Assembly: GCF_022601675.1 (NCBI RefSeq)
Contig: NZ_JAKVIL010000002.1
Location: 496,001-560,000 of the forward strand
Length of the DNA: 64,000 nt
Origin: Ancylobacter gelatini
GTDB lineage: Bacteria > Pseudomonadota > Alphaproteobacteria > Rhizobiales > Xanthobacteraceae
Direction of reading: 5' to 3'
The notes below the pieces were generated by a model. It saw nothing but the letters and a program-made list of their open reading frames with translations, was not told the DNA's origin and made no database searches. This document shows positions 1 to 9,710 of the stretch, piece after piece. Positions within the stretch are counted from its first letter, which is position 1; every line of letters starts with the position of its first letter. A program made the translations under genes and the position numbers.

Positions 1-351
1 CCAGGTGGCCAGCAGCGTGTCCAGCGGGCGTTTGTAGAGGCGCCGGATCATCAGCCATTCCACCGCCATGCCGAGCGCGCCGGCGGCGAAGAAGGCGAGG
101 ATCATGGCGATGAAGAAGTAGATGCTGAACAGCGAGGGGATGTAGTTCAGGAAGAGCTGCGACGTGAAATAGGTGACATAGGCGCCAAGAATCATGAACT
201 CGCCATGGGCCATGTTGATGACGCCCATCTGCCCGAAGATGATCGCCAGCCCCAGCGCCATCAGCAGGAAGACGGAGAACAGGATCAGCCCGGCAAAGCC
301 CTGCATCATGAAGATGGAGCTGAGTTCGCTCAGCGAATATTCAGAGAACAT
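1..351 (-). CDS. urtB: Urea ABC transporter permease UrtB (partial, N-terminal part)
   Basis: Only the first 117 codons are inside the window; the gene continues beyond base 1. The translation begins MFSEYSLSELSS and carries hydrophobic segments and the LivH/UrtB-type signature GQMGVINMAHGEFMILGAY. This family forms one of two inner-membrane permease subunits of the urea-uptake ABC transporter. The gene follows urtA on the same strand after a 147-base gap, the usual urtA-urtB order. An in-frame GTG lies directly before the chosen ATG. A general branched-chain amino acid permease (LivH) is the alternative, but the neighbouring UrtA makes urea the better assignment. Confidence 0.88.
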   Translation of the reverse strand, partial: MFSEYSLSELSSIFMMQGFAGLILFSVFLLMALGLAIIFGQMGVINMAHGEFMILGAYVTYFTSQLFLNYIPSLFSIYFFIAMILAFFAAGALGMAVEWLMIRRLYKRPLDTLLATW

Positions 352-454
352 CACGAATCCCCCGGCGTGCGCATGGTGGCGCGGTCTCAAGCGGTCTTGC
401 GGTCGACTGGTCGAAAGGCCCACGGCCGACAGGCTCGCGGTCCAAAGGAAAGAG

Positions 455-482
455 CCCGGAGAGGGCGGGCGCCCTCTCCGGG
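455..482 (-). repeat. Perfect 11-bp stem-loop between urtA and urtB
   Basis: CCCGGAGAGGG pairs exactly with CCCTCTCCGGG across a 6-base loop, starting 17 bases past the urtA stop. On the mRNA strand the stem is followed by a pyrimidine-rich stretch without a clean T-run. It is therefore more like a 3'-end-stabilising or partial-attenuation hairpin than a full terminator. Such hairpins are common after binding-protein genes, where they let the binding protein be made in excess over the permease. Confidence 0.7.
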
Positions 483-498
483 TTCGGGCCTCAGGCGA

Positions 499-1779
499 TC
501 ACTGGTAACCCTTGGGGAACGGATCCGGCTCGATGAGCTCGGGGGTCTCGAACACCACCTTGAACTGGCCGTCGAGCTGCGCCTGGCCGACGCGGGTCTT
601 GGACCACAAATGATGGTTCGGGTGGATCTTGACGTAGCCTTCCGGCGCCTTGGTGAACTCGATGCCGGCGGAGGCCTCGGCGATCTTGTCGATGTCGAAG
701 GAGCCGGCCTTCTCGACCGTCATTTTCCACAGCCACGGGCCGAGATAGGCGGCCTGGGTCACGTCGCCGATCACGGTCTTCTCGCCCCACATCTTCTTGA
801 AGGCGGCGACGAAGTCCTTGTTGTTCGGGTTGTCGAGCGACTGGAAGTATTTCATGCAGCTATAGGCATTGGCGAAGTTCTCGCCGCCGATGCCGTCGAT
901 CTCGTCCTCGGTGACCGAGATGGTCAGCAGGGTCTGCTTGCTGAGGTCGATGCCAGCGGCCTTGAGCTGCTTGTAGAAGGCGACGTTCGAGCCGCCGACG
1001 ACCGCGGCGTAGATCACGTCGGGCTTGGTCAGCTTGATCTTGTTGATCACCGAGTTGAACTGGGTGTGGCCGAGCGGGAAGTACTCCTCGCCCGAGACCT
1101 TGCCGCCGAGCTTCGCCTCGATGTGCTTGCGCGCGATCTTCATCGAGGTGCGCGGCCAGATGTAGTCCGAGCCGATGAGATAGAAGCTCTTGCCGCCCTT
1201 CTCCTTGTTGACCCAGTCAAGGCCGGCGAGGATCTGCTGCGTGGCTTCCTGGCCGGTATAGATGACGTTCTTGGACTGCTCGAGGCCTTCATAGAAGGTC
1301 GGGTAGTACAGCATGCCGTTATACTGCTCGAACACCGGCAGCACCGCCTTGCGCGAGGCCGAGGTCCAGCAGCCCATGACGGCGGCGACCTTGTCATTGA
1401 CCAGCAGTTTCTTGGCCTTTTCGGCGAAGGTCGGCCAGTCGGACGCGCCGTCTTCCTGGATGTACTTGATCTTGCGGCCGAGCACGCCGCCCATGGCGTT
1501 GATCTGCTCGATCGCCAGCTTCTCGGCCTGCACCGAGCCGGTCTCGGAGATCGCCATGGTGCCGGTGACGGAGTGCAGGATGCCGACGGTGACTTCCGTG
1601 TCGGTCACGGCAAGACCCGTGGTGTTGACCGCGGAGGTCGCCGGCGCCTGTGCGAGGGCAGGCGTAGAAAACAGCCCGGACGACGCAAGCACAGGAATGG
1701 CCGGCATCGCCGCGATGCCCATCAGAAGCTTTCGGCGGGTGCTCGAAAACTTCATCGAATTATCGTCACTGGAAGACAT
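499..1779 (-). CDS. urtA: Urea ABC transporter substrate-binding protein UrtA
   Basis: A 426-residue periplasmic binding protein that should capture urea (or short amides) and deliver it to the UrtBC permease. The N-terminus has a twin-arginine-like signal (STRRKLLMG followed by a hydrophobic stretch and an ALAQ cleavage region). The mature part begins with the family pattern TVGILHSVTGTMAISE and continues as a two-lobed type 1 periplasmic binding fold with YPTFYEGLEQSKNVIYTGQ, typical of UrtA rather than LivJ. The start at MSSSDD is chosen because GGAGGGG lies six bases upstream. First gene of the minus-strand urt operon, divergent from a sensor kinase that may control it. Confidence 0.93.
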   Translation of the reverse strand: MSSSDDNSMKFSSTRRKLLMGIAAMPAIPVLASSGLFSTPALAQAPATSAVNTTGLAVTDTEVTVGILHSVTGTMAISETGSVQAEKLAIEQINAMGGVLGRKIKYIQEDGASDWPTFAEKAKKLLVNDKVAAVMGCWTSASRKAVLPVFEQYNGMLYYPTFYEGLEQSKNVIYTGQEATQQILAGLDWVNKEKGGKSFYLIGSDYIWPRTSMKIARKHIEAKLGGKVSGEEYFPLGHTQFNSVINKIKLTKPDVIYAAVVGGSNVAFYKQLKAAGIDLSKQTLLTISVTEDEIDGIGGENFANAYSCMKYFQSLDNPNNKDFVAAFKKMWGEKTVIGDVTQAAYLGPWLWKMTVEKAGSFDIDKIAEASAGIEFTKAPEGYVKIHPNHHLWSKTRVGQAQLDGQFKVVFETPELIEPDPFPKGYQ

Positions 1780-2209
1780 ACATTCCCCTCCACGGGTTAG
1801 ACGTGCCTCGACAAGCTTTTCGTCATGCTTGTGTTGAGGCGATCGTGGGGGGCGATGCGGCGGTGCAGCAATACGTCGATTGACGTATAGGTGATCGGCG
1901 GGTTGCGCATGACACTGATGGCAACGATGGACGTGGGGTGTGCGCGCCGGCGTCGTGCGTTTTTTCGTGCGCGCGCGCGACGGATATTTTTGAAATACTT
2001 TGCGGTAAACGAAGCTTCGGGAGTCGATTTCAGGGTTTCTGTTGCGTTTCTGCCTCAATGCCGGAACGTTCGTGTGGTGTTTTCTGGCGATGGTTTGCTT
2101 TTCGTGTTTGATAGTCTCGGGGATGGTCTATGCATCCCGATTGGTGCCGTGAACCGGAACGGCGGTTCGCAGGGCAGTGCAATAAAAGCCTGGGAGTGAG
2201 CGGAGGAGT
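1780..2209. promoter_or_regulatory. Divergent intergenic region between urtA and the hybrid kinase gene
   Basis: 430 bases without a convincing gene. It must carry the urtA promoter (minus strand) and probably that of the kinase gene (plus strand). The visible structure is an inverted repeat at 1871-1888 and an AT-richer stretch around 1970-2120. I could not identify a sigma-54 -24/-12 element here. The plus-strand side ends in a good ribosome binding site (GGAGGAG) for the kinase. Confidence 0.6.
1871..1888. promoter_or_regulatory. Inverted repeat ATACGTC-N4-GACGTAT, candidate operator
   Basis: Perfect 7-bp half-sites separated by GATT, centred about 100 bases upstream of the urtA start codon. 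Its place in the divergent region next to a two-component system makes it a candidate binding site for the LuxR-type response regulator encoded at 5619. This is inference from position and symmetry only. Confidence 0.45.
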
Positions 2210-5200
2210 ATGTCGGGCGTCAAAGCGGCGAGGCAGACCCCAATGGCGGCTGAGCAGAGGATCGTTCGCGTTCGGCGCCGCTATAACCAGTGGGTCGTCA
2301 ACGAGACGCTCGAGGACTACGCGCTCCGCTTCACCGCGAAGAGCGCGCGGCGCTGGTCGGCGCTGCGCGTGGCGAACACCGCGCTGGGTGCGGTCTCCTT
2401 CCTCGCGCTGGAGGCGATCGGCGGGGCGATCACGCTGGCCTATGGCTTCGAGAACGCGGTGGCGGCGATCATCGCGGTCTGCGTCATCATCTTCGCCGCC
2501 GGCCTGCCGATCAGCTTCTATGCCGCCAAATTCGGCGTCGACATCGACCTGCTCACCCGCGGCGCCGGCTTCGGCTATATCGGCTCGACCGTCACCTCGC
2601 TGATCTACGCCTCCTTCACCTTCCTGTTCTTCGCCATCGAGGCGGCGATCATGGCGCTGGCGCTGGAAATGTGCTTCGGCGTGCCGCTGATGGTCGGCTA
2701 TTTCGTCAGCGCGCTGGTGGTGATCCCGCTGGTGACGCACGGCATCACCTTCATCAGCCGGTTCCAGCTCTGGACGCAGCCGCTCTGGCTGGCGCTGAAC
2801 CTCATTCCCTTCGTCTTCATCCTGCTCCAGCACGGCGATTCCCTCGCCGGCTGGACCAGCTATTCCGGGCGCCTCGGGGCGCCGGGCGGCGCGTTCGACC
2901 TGATGCAGTTCGGCGCCGCCTCCACGGTGATCTTCGCGCTGGTGGCGCAGATCGGCGAGCAGGTGGACTTTTTGCGCTTCCTGCCGCGCCGCGCGCCGGG
3001 CCGCACCGCGGCGGGGCGCAACGCGCTGTGGTGGGTGGCGCTGCTCTCCGCCGGGCCGGGCTGGATCATTCCCGGCGGGCTGAAGATGCTGGCGGGCTCG
3101 TTCCTCGCCTATTTCGCGCTGACCCATGGCGTGCCGTTCATCCATGCCGCCGAGCCGACCCAGATGTATCTGGTGGCGTTCGAGACCGTGTTCTCGCCCC
3201 CGGTCGCGCTGGCCTTCACCGGCGTGTTCGTCATCCTCGCCCAGCTCAAGATCAACGTGACCAACTCCTATGCGGGGTCGATCGCCTGGTCGAACTTCTT
3301 CTCCCGCCTGACGCACAGCCACCCCGGCCGCGTGGTGTGGCTGGTGTTCAACGTCTCGATCGCCCTGATGCTGATGGCGCTCGGCATCTACAAGGCGCTG
3401 GAACAGATTCTCGGGCTCTACGCGATCGTCGCGGTCGCCTGGGTCGCGGCGCTGGTCGCCGATCTCGTGGTCAACAAGCCGATGGGCTGGAGCCCGCCGG
3501 GCATCGAGTTCAAGCGCGCCCATCTCTACGACATCAATCCTGTCGGCGTCGGCGCGGTGATCGCGGGCACCGGGGTCGCGGTGCTGGCCTTTGCCGGGCT
3601 GTTCGGCGCGGTGCTGCAGGCCTTCGCGCCCTTCGTCGCGCTGGTGGTGTCCTTCGTCGCCGCCGCCGCCATCGCCTTCGCGACGAAGGGGCGCTACTAC
3701 ATCGCCCGCCGCACCACCAAGAACTGGGAGGGCCGGCTCTCGCTCAAGTGCTGCATCTGCGAGCACAAGTTCGAGCCGGAGGACATGGCGCATTGCCCGG
3801 TCTATGCCGGGCCGATCTGCTCGCTGTGCTGCTCGCTCGATGCCCGCTGCCATGACCGCTGCAAGGAGGAGGCGCGCTTCCCCGAGCAGATACTGGCCGC
3901 GCTTCAGGCGACGCTGCCGAGCTGGATCGTGGCGCGGATCAACTCGCGCATCGGCCATTATATCGGCGTGCTCTCGCTGCTGGCCTCGGTGATCGGGGCC
4001 ATTCTCGGCGTGATCTATTTCCAGTCCGCCTTCGCGCCCGTCGCCGAGCGCGAGGCGATCGGGCACATGCTGTTCACGCTGTTCTTCATCCTGCTGATCA
4101 TCGCGGGCGTGGCGGCGTGGCTGTTCGTGCTGGCGCAGGAAAGCCGGCGCGTGGCGCAGGAGGAGAGCAACCGCCAGACCGCGCTGCTGATGCGCGAGAT
4201 CGAGGCGCACAAGCGCACCGACGCCAAGCTCCAGAAGGCGAAGGAGGTGGCCGAGGCCGCCAACCTCGCCAAGAGCCGCTATGTGGTCGGCGTGAGCCAT
4301 GAACTGCGCACGCCGCTCAACGCCATTCTCGGCTACGCCCAGCTTCTGGAGCGCGACACCTCGATTCCCCCGCACCGGCGCGACGCCATCCGCGTGGTGC
4401 GCCGCTCGGCGGAGCATTTGTCGGGCCTGATCGACGGGCTGCTCGACATTTCCAAGATAGAGGCGGGGCGGCTGCATCTCACCCGCGACGAGGTGCGGAT
4501 CGGCGAGTTCCTCGACCAGCTGGTCGACATGTTCCGCCTGCAGGCCACCGCCAAGGGCATCGATTTCGTCTATGTCCGCCCGGAGCGCCTGCCGGCCGTG
4601 GTCTATACCGACGAGAAGCGGCTGCGGCAGATTCTGATCAACCTGCTGTCCAATGCCATCAAGTTCACAGAGAACGGCCGGGTGGCGCTGCGCATCGGCT
4701 ATAAGAGCCAGGTTGCCGAGTTCGAGGTCGAGGATACCGGCATCGGAATCCCGCCGGGCGACCACCAGCGCATCTTCGAGCCGTTCGAGCGCGGCGAGCG
4801 CGCGGGCACCTATTCCACCGCGGGCATCGGGCTCGGCCTGACCATCACCAAGCTGCTGACCGAGATCATGGGCGGGGAAATCTCGCTGCGCTCCACGCCC
4901 GGCACGGGCAGCACGTTCCGCGTCAAGCTGATGCTGGCGGAGGTCGCCTCGCCGACCCGCGCGGGGCCGATCCAGCACCGGCGTATCGCCGGCTATGCCG
5001 GGCAGCGTCGCACCGTTCTCGTCGCCGACGACGACGTGGCGCATCGCGAGCTGATGCACGAATTGCTGGTGCCGCTCGGCTTCACCGTGCTCTCCGCCGC
5101 CGATGGCGTCGCGGCGCTGGACATGGTGCGCGAGTGGGACCCCGACCTCTTGCTGCTGGACATTTCCATGCCCGGCCTCAATGGCTGGGAAGTGGTACGC

Positions 5201-5629
5201 CAGCTACGCGACGAGGGGTTCGGACGGCTGCGCATCATCATGATTTCCGCCAATGCCGGCGAGATCCTCGGTCCCGGCGTCGACATGCCCAGCCATGACG
5301 ACCACATGGTCAAGCCGGTGCATCTGCGCGGGCTGCTGGAGAAGATGCAGACGCTGCTCGACCTGGAATGGTTCGGCGATGCCGACCCGGCGACGCAGGC
5401 CGCGCCCCCAACTGAGCGGCTGAACGCGCCCGCGGCCGGCCATCTGGAAGAGCTGCTGAAGCTCGGCGAGATCGGCTATGTGCGCGGCATCCAGGCCAAG
5501 CTGAACGAGATCGAGAAAGCCCCCGGCGACAATGACGCCTTCGTCTCCCACATGCGTGAACTGATGGAAACCTTCGACTTCAAGCGTTACATGGCGGTGC
5601 TGGAGGCCTTGCGCGGCAATGATGCATAG
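2210..5629 (+). CDS. NCS1-type permease fused to a hybrid sensor histidine kinase/receiver
   Basis: 1139 residues. Residues ~1-490 resemble a nucleobase:cation symporter-1 (cytosine/purine/hydantoin-type) permease: NETLEDYALRF near the N-terminus, then about 12 hydrophobic segments. A cysteine cluster follows (C514, C515, C517, C529, C537, C540, C541, C547, C551), then two membrane segments (~580-645), a coiled coil, HisKA with phospho-acceptor H697 (SHELRTPLNAILGY), HATPase with NLLSNAIKFTENG, DTGIGIPP and GIGLGLTI, and a receiver with D984 (LLLLDISMPG). About 80 residues follow the receiver; I do not recognise them. Likely a membrane sensor in which the transporter module senses or moves the ligand. 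Divergence from urtA suggests urea or another nitrogen compound (inference). Start ATG has GGAGGAG upstream. Confidence 0.88.
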   Translation: MSGVKAARQTPMAAEQRIVRVRRRYNQWVVNETLEDYALRFTAKSARRWSALRVANTALGAVSFLALEAIGGAITLAYGFENAVAAIIAVCVIIFAAGLPISFYAAKFGVDIDLLTRGAGFGYIGSTVTSLIYASFTFLFFAIEAAIMALALEMCFGVPLMVGYFVSALVVIPLVTHGITFISRFQLWTQPLWLALNLIPFVFILLQHGDSLAGWTSYSGRLGAPGGAFDLMQFGAASTVIFALVAQIGEQVDFLRFLPRRAPGRTAAGRNALWWVALLSAGPGWIIPGGLKMLAGSFLAYFALTHGVPFIHAAEPTQMYLVAFETVFSPPVALAFTGVFVILAQLKINVTNSYAGSIAWSNFFSRLTHSHPGRVVWLVFNVSIALMLMALGIYKALEQILGLYAIVAVAWVAALVADLVVNKPMGWSPPGIEFKRAHLYDINPVGVGAVIAGTGVAVLAFAGLFGAVLQAFAPFVALVVSFVAAAAIAFATKGRYYIARRTTKNWEGRLSLKCCICEHKFEPEDMAHCPVYAGPICSLCCSLDARCHDRCKEEARFPEQILAALQATLPSWIVARINSRIGHYIGVLSLLASVIGAILGVIYFQSAFAPVAEREAIGHMLFTLFFILLIIAGVAAWLFVLAQESRRVAQEESNRQTALLMREIEAHKRTDAKLQKAKEVAEAANLAKSRYVVGVSHELRTPLNAILGYAQLLERDTSIPPHRRDAIRVVRRSAEHLSGLIDGLLDISKIEAGRLHLTRDEVRIGEFLDQLVDMFRLQATAKGIDFVYVRPERLPAVVYTDEKRLRQILINLLSNAIKFTENGRVALRIGYKSQVAEFEVEDTGIGIPPGDHQRIFEPFERGERAGTYSTAGIGLGLTITKLLTEIMGGEISLRSTPGTGSTFRVKLMLAEVASPTRAGPIQHRRIAGYAGQRRTVLVADDDVAHRELMHELLVPLGFTVLSAADGVAALDMVREWDPDLLLLDISMPGLNGWEVVRQLRDEGFGRLRIIMISANAGEILGPGVDMPSHDDHMVKPVHLRGLLEKMQTLLDLEWFGDADPATQAAPPTERLNAPAAGHLEELLKLGEIGYVRGIQAKLNEIEKAPGDNDAFVSHMRELMETFDFKRYMAVLEALRGNDA

Positions 5630-6551
5630 CGTGGAGCGCCGGGACATCGTGCTCGTGGTGGACGATTCCCCCGAGACACTGAGCCTTCTGACCGACGCGC
5701 TGGAGGCCGCCGGCGCGACGGTGCTGGTCGCGACCGAAGGCGCCAACGCGCTCGCGCTGGCCGAGCGCATCACGCCCGACGTCATCCTGATGGACGCGCT
5801 GATGCCGGGCATGGACGGCTTCGAGACCTGCCGACAGCTCAAGCGCAACAAGGCGATCGCCCATGTGCCGGTGATCTTCATGACCGGGCTCTCGGAGACC
5901 GAGCAGATCGTGAAGGGGCTGGAGGCCGGCGGCGTGGATTACGTCACCAAGCCGATCTCGCCGGACGAGTTGATCGCGCGCATCCGCGTGCACCTTGCCA
6001 ATGCCCGGCAGGCGCACAGCGCGCGCGCCGCGCTCGACGCCTCCGGCCGCTTCCTGCTGTCGGCGACGCGCGGGGGGCGGGTGCTGTGGGCGACGCCGCA
6101 GGCGACCGCGCTGCTGGGCGCGGTGTCCGGCACCGTGCCGGGGGATTCGCTGGTGCTGCCCGAGACGGTGCGCCGCTGGCTCGACGGCCAGCGCGGCGAC
6201 CCGAGCGGGGTCGAGCCGGGCGTGATCGAGCTGTCGGTCGAGGGCTCGCCGCGCCGGCTGCGCCTGTCCTATGTCGGGCAGATCGGGCCGGACGAATTGC
6301 TGCTGCGCATCGTCGAGGATGGCGGCGTGCCGCCCGAGCAGGTGCTCCGCGCCAAGCTGAACCTGACGGCCCGTGAGGCCGAGGTGCTGATGTGGCTCGC
6401 GCGCGGCAAGGCCAATCGCGATATCGGTGAGATTCTCGGCCTCTCGCCGCGCACCGTGAACAAGCACCTCGAACAGATCTATTCCAAGATCGGGGTGGAG
6501 AACCGGGCCGCCGCCACCGCGCTCGCCGTGACCGCGCTGACGCCGAAATAG
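5619..6551 (+). CDS. LuxR-type response regulator
   Basis: 310 residues. Residues ~9-125 form a receiver domain with the acidic pair VVDDS, phospho-acceptor D59 (VILMDALMPGMDG) and the conserved lysine in VTKPIS. A poorly conserved linker follows, then a LuxR/FixJ-type helix-turn-helix at ~245-305 (LTAREAEVLMWLARGKAN ... SPRTVNKHLEQIYSKIG). The gene overlaps the end of the permease-kinase gene by 11 bases, so the two are translationally coupled partners. Expected output is transcriptional control, most plausibly of the divergent urt operon. A second ATG directly follows the first. Confidence 0.93.
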   Translation: MMHSVERRDIVLVVDDSPETLSLLTDALEAAGATVLVATEGANALALAERITPDVILMDALMPGMDGFETCRQLKRNKAIAHVPVIFMTGLSETEQIVKGLEAGGVDYVTKPISPDELIARIRVHLANARQAHSARAALDASGRFLLSATRGGRVLWATPQATALLGAVSGTVPGDSLVLPETVRRWLDGQRGDPSGVEPGVIELSVEGSPRRLRLSYVGQIGPDELLLRIVEDGGVPPEQVLRAKLNLTAREAEVLMWLARGKANRDIGEILGLSPRTVNKHLEQIYSKIGVENRAAATALAVTALTPK

Positions 6552-6787
6552 TCACCCATCTCAGAACATTACCGCGGGATTGCGCCGCGCATCCACCGAC
6601 CCGAAAGGCCGGTTGATGCGCGGTTTTCGCGCGTCCGTCGCGCGGCTCTCCCGCGCGTGCGGCGCGGTATCGAGGTGCAGATTTGAAATTTTGATTAATC
6701 CGTGCTCGAAAAACTACGAAATTATTGCTTTTTTTGTTGAAACTTGTAGCTTCCCGCCAGATCGTTAGCCTCATTCTGGAGGACGTC

Positions 6788-7129
6788 ATGAAACGCAAGA
6801 TTGCGGCGCTGAGCTGCGCGGCCGCGATGACCGTGGCAGGCCTGCCTGTCGGCGTTGCTTCCGCCCAGCAGCGGTCGGCCGGGCAGGCGTTGCAGGAAGC
6901 TGTCGACCGGACCTGCGTCGTCGAGATCACCACCACGACGATTTCGACCGCCAGCGGGCGCATCCAGCTTCAGAACCTCTGCTACAATCCCCGCGCAGTC
7001 CGCATCTCGTGGAGCGACGGCCGTCTGGTGGATTACTGCCTGAACAGCGCCGGCGATGTGCGCTATGTCCAGAAGCTGACCGACAGTTACAAGCTGACGC
7101 GCGAACAGGACATCCTGCTCTGCCCCTGA
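6788..7129 (+). CDS. Small secreted protein of unknown function
   Basis: 113 residues. I do not recognise a family. The N-terminus is a clear Sec signal peptide (MKRKIAAL, hydrophobic core, cleavage near ASAQQ). The mature part has three cysteines (RTCVVE, NLCYN, DYCLN) plus a fourth two residues from the end (LLCP), compatible with two disulfides in the periplasm. The ATG at 6788 is preceded by GGAGGACGTC, which fixes the start. It stands alone between the response regulator and a terminator at 7171. Confidence 0.72.
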   Translation: MKRKIAALSCAAAMTVAGLPVGVASAQQRSAGQALQEAVDRTCVVEITTTTISTASGRIQLQNLCYNPRAVRISWSDGRLVDYCLNSAGDVRYVQKLTDSYKLTREQDILLCP

Positions 7130-7170
7130 GCCTCGGCTCCGGCACGCGCGAACGACATCGCCCGAACAAC

Positions 7171-7203
7171 AAAACGCCCGCTCGGCATGCCGCGGGCGTT
7201 TTG
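7171..7203 (+). terminator. Rho-independent terminator after the small secreted gene
   Basis: AAAACGCCCGC and GCGGGCGTTTT form an 11-bp stem with a 10-base spacer. The T-run is part of the right arm, and the A-run on the left makes it potentially bidirectional. It lies 41 bases past the stop at 7129 and separates this gene from the minus-strand DUF779 gene. Confidence 0.85.
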
Positions 7204-7281
7204 TCGTTTCAGGGTGCGGCGCGCCGGGGTAACCGGAGGCTTCAGCTTCCAGAGGGGCCATCCGTGCGCGCGGAACGTGCG

Positions 7282-7689
7282 CTAGGCCGGCTCGGGCATG
7301 CCCTCGGCGGTGGGCACCAGCCGGTCCAGCTCGTCGTCGGCGAACAGGCGGGAGCGGGTGAGGAAACGCTTGTCGCGCCCGTTCTCCAGGCTGAACATGC
7401 CGCCGCGTCCGGGCACCACGTCGATGATGAGCTGGGTGTGCTTCCAGTAGTCGAACTGTGACGGGCTCATGAAGAACGGCACGCCGCCGATCTCGCCCAT
7501 ACGCACGTCGCGGTCGCCGACGATGAAGTCGCCGGTCGGGTAGCACATGGGGGAGGAGCCGTCGCAGCAGCCGCCGGACTGATGGAACAGGATCGGGCCG
7601 TGCTCGGCCTTGAGTTCCGCGATCAGCTCAAGCGCGGCCGGCGTCGCCAGCACGCGGGCAATCGGGGCGTCGGTTACGATAACGGTCAT
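7282..7689 (-). CDS. DUF779 domain-containing protein
   Basis: 135 residues matching the DUF779 family, with the characteristic Cys-rich motif HQSGGCCDGSSPMCY near residue 40 and a C-terminal half rich in charged residues. The biochemical role is unknown; a metal-binding or ALDH-accessory role has been suggested by genomic pairing. It lies downstream of, and in the same direction as, the aldehyde dehydrogenase, the usual family context, so the two are probably co-transcribed despite a 266-base gap in which I see no further gene. Confidence 0.85.
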   Translation of the reverse strand: MTVIVTDAPIARVLATPAALELIAELKAEHGPILFHQSGGCCDGSSPMCYPTGDFIVGDRDVRMGEIGGVPFFMSPSQFDYWKHTQLIIDVVPGRGGMFSLENGRDKRFLTRSRLFADDELDRLVPTAEGMPEPA

Positions 7690-7955
7690 GGCGTCCTCCG
7701 TTTCACGTCGCCGGGACCTGCTGTCGGGCCGCGTGCGGCGAGGCTGTCCTGTGAAGATGGCAAGGGCCGGCCACGGCGGCAAGGCTGGTCGCGGCGGCCG
7801 GTCGCGGCGGCCGGTCTCGCCATGCCCGGCGCGTGCTCGGGCGGGAGGTGGCGCGCGATGGCCGTCCGGACCGAACCGTGCCCGGCGGGAGGAGGGCGCA
7901 GCCGCTCCCGCCGGGCATCGATGTGGCAGCGTGGGCGCTCGCCCACGCGCGCCGA

Positions 7956-9473
<1,518 letters not shown>

Positions 9474-9502
9474 TGGTTCCTCCCAGGGTGGAGCCCATGA
9501 GA

Positions 9503-9519
9503 TTGCACCGCCTGTGCCA
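9503..9519 (-). promoter_or_regulatory. Sigma-54 (-24/-12) promoter of the aldehyde dehydrogenase gene
   Basis: Read on the minus strand the sequence is TGGCACaggcggTGCAA. The -24 GG and -12 GC are separated by exactly ten bases, matching the RpoN consensus TGGCAC-N5-TTGCA with one change (G for the first T of TTGCA). Transcription would start near 9493, about 20 bases before the ATG at 9473. The adjacent gene encodes an activator with the GAFTGA motif needed to open sigma-54 promoters. Confidence 0.85.
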
Positions 9520-9627
9520 GAGCTGTGCGGCGCTGCACAAAATCGTTACTGCAGGACGGGAAGGTGTTGGTATTGCTGGACGTCTCATTCCATTCTGGGA
9601 TCACTCCACATCATGGGAATGGACGGC

Positions 9628-9697
9628 GTTCCAAAACTTTGCAACAACTGTCGGAGATAACAACAAGACCTGCGACATGTGTGGCAAATTGCAACAC
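9628..9697. promoter_or_regulatory. Candidate upstream activator sites for the AcoR-like regulator
   Basis: Two symmetric elements share a TTGCAAC half-site. At 9679-9697, GTGTGGCAA-A-TTGCAACAC is an inverted repeat with one mismatch pair in nine. At 9628-9645, GTTCCAAA-AC-TTTGCAAC matches at seven of eight positions. They lie about 130 and 180 bases upstream of the -12 element, a normal enhancer distance. The first sits just before the regulator's own ribosome binding site, so autoregulation is possible. Confidence 0.55.
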
Positions 9698-9710
9698 TCG
9701 GGAGGATCGC

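Noticed and set aside
2030..5059. A 1009-codon minus-strand frame opposite the permease-kinase gene
   Set aside because: Composition (very high Arg, Asp, Glu, Gln, His) is typical of antisense frames in GC-rich genomes, and the plus-strand protein has clear domains.
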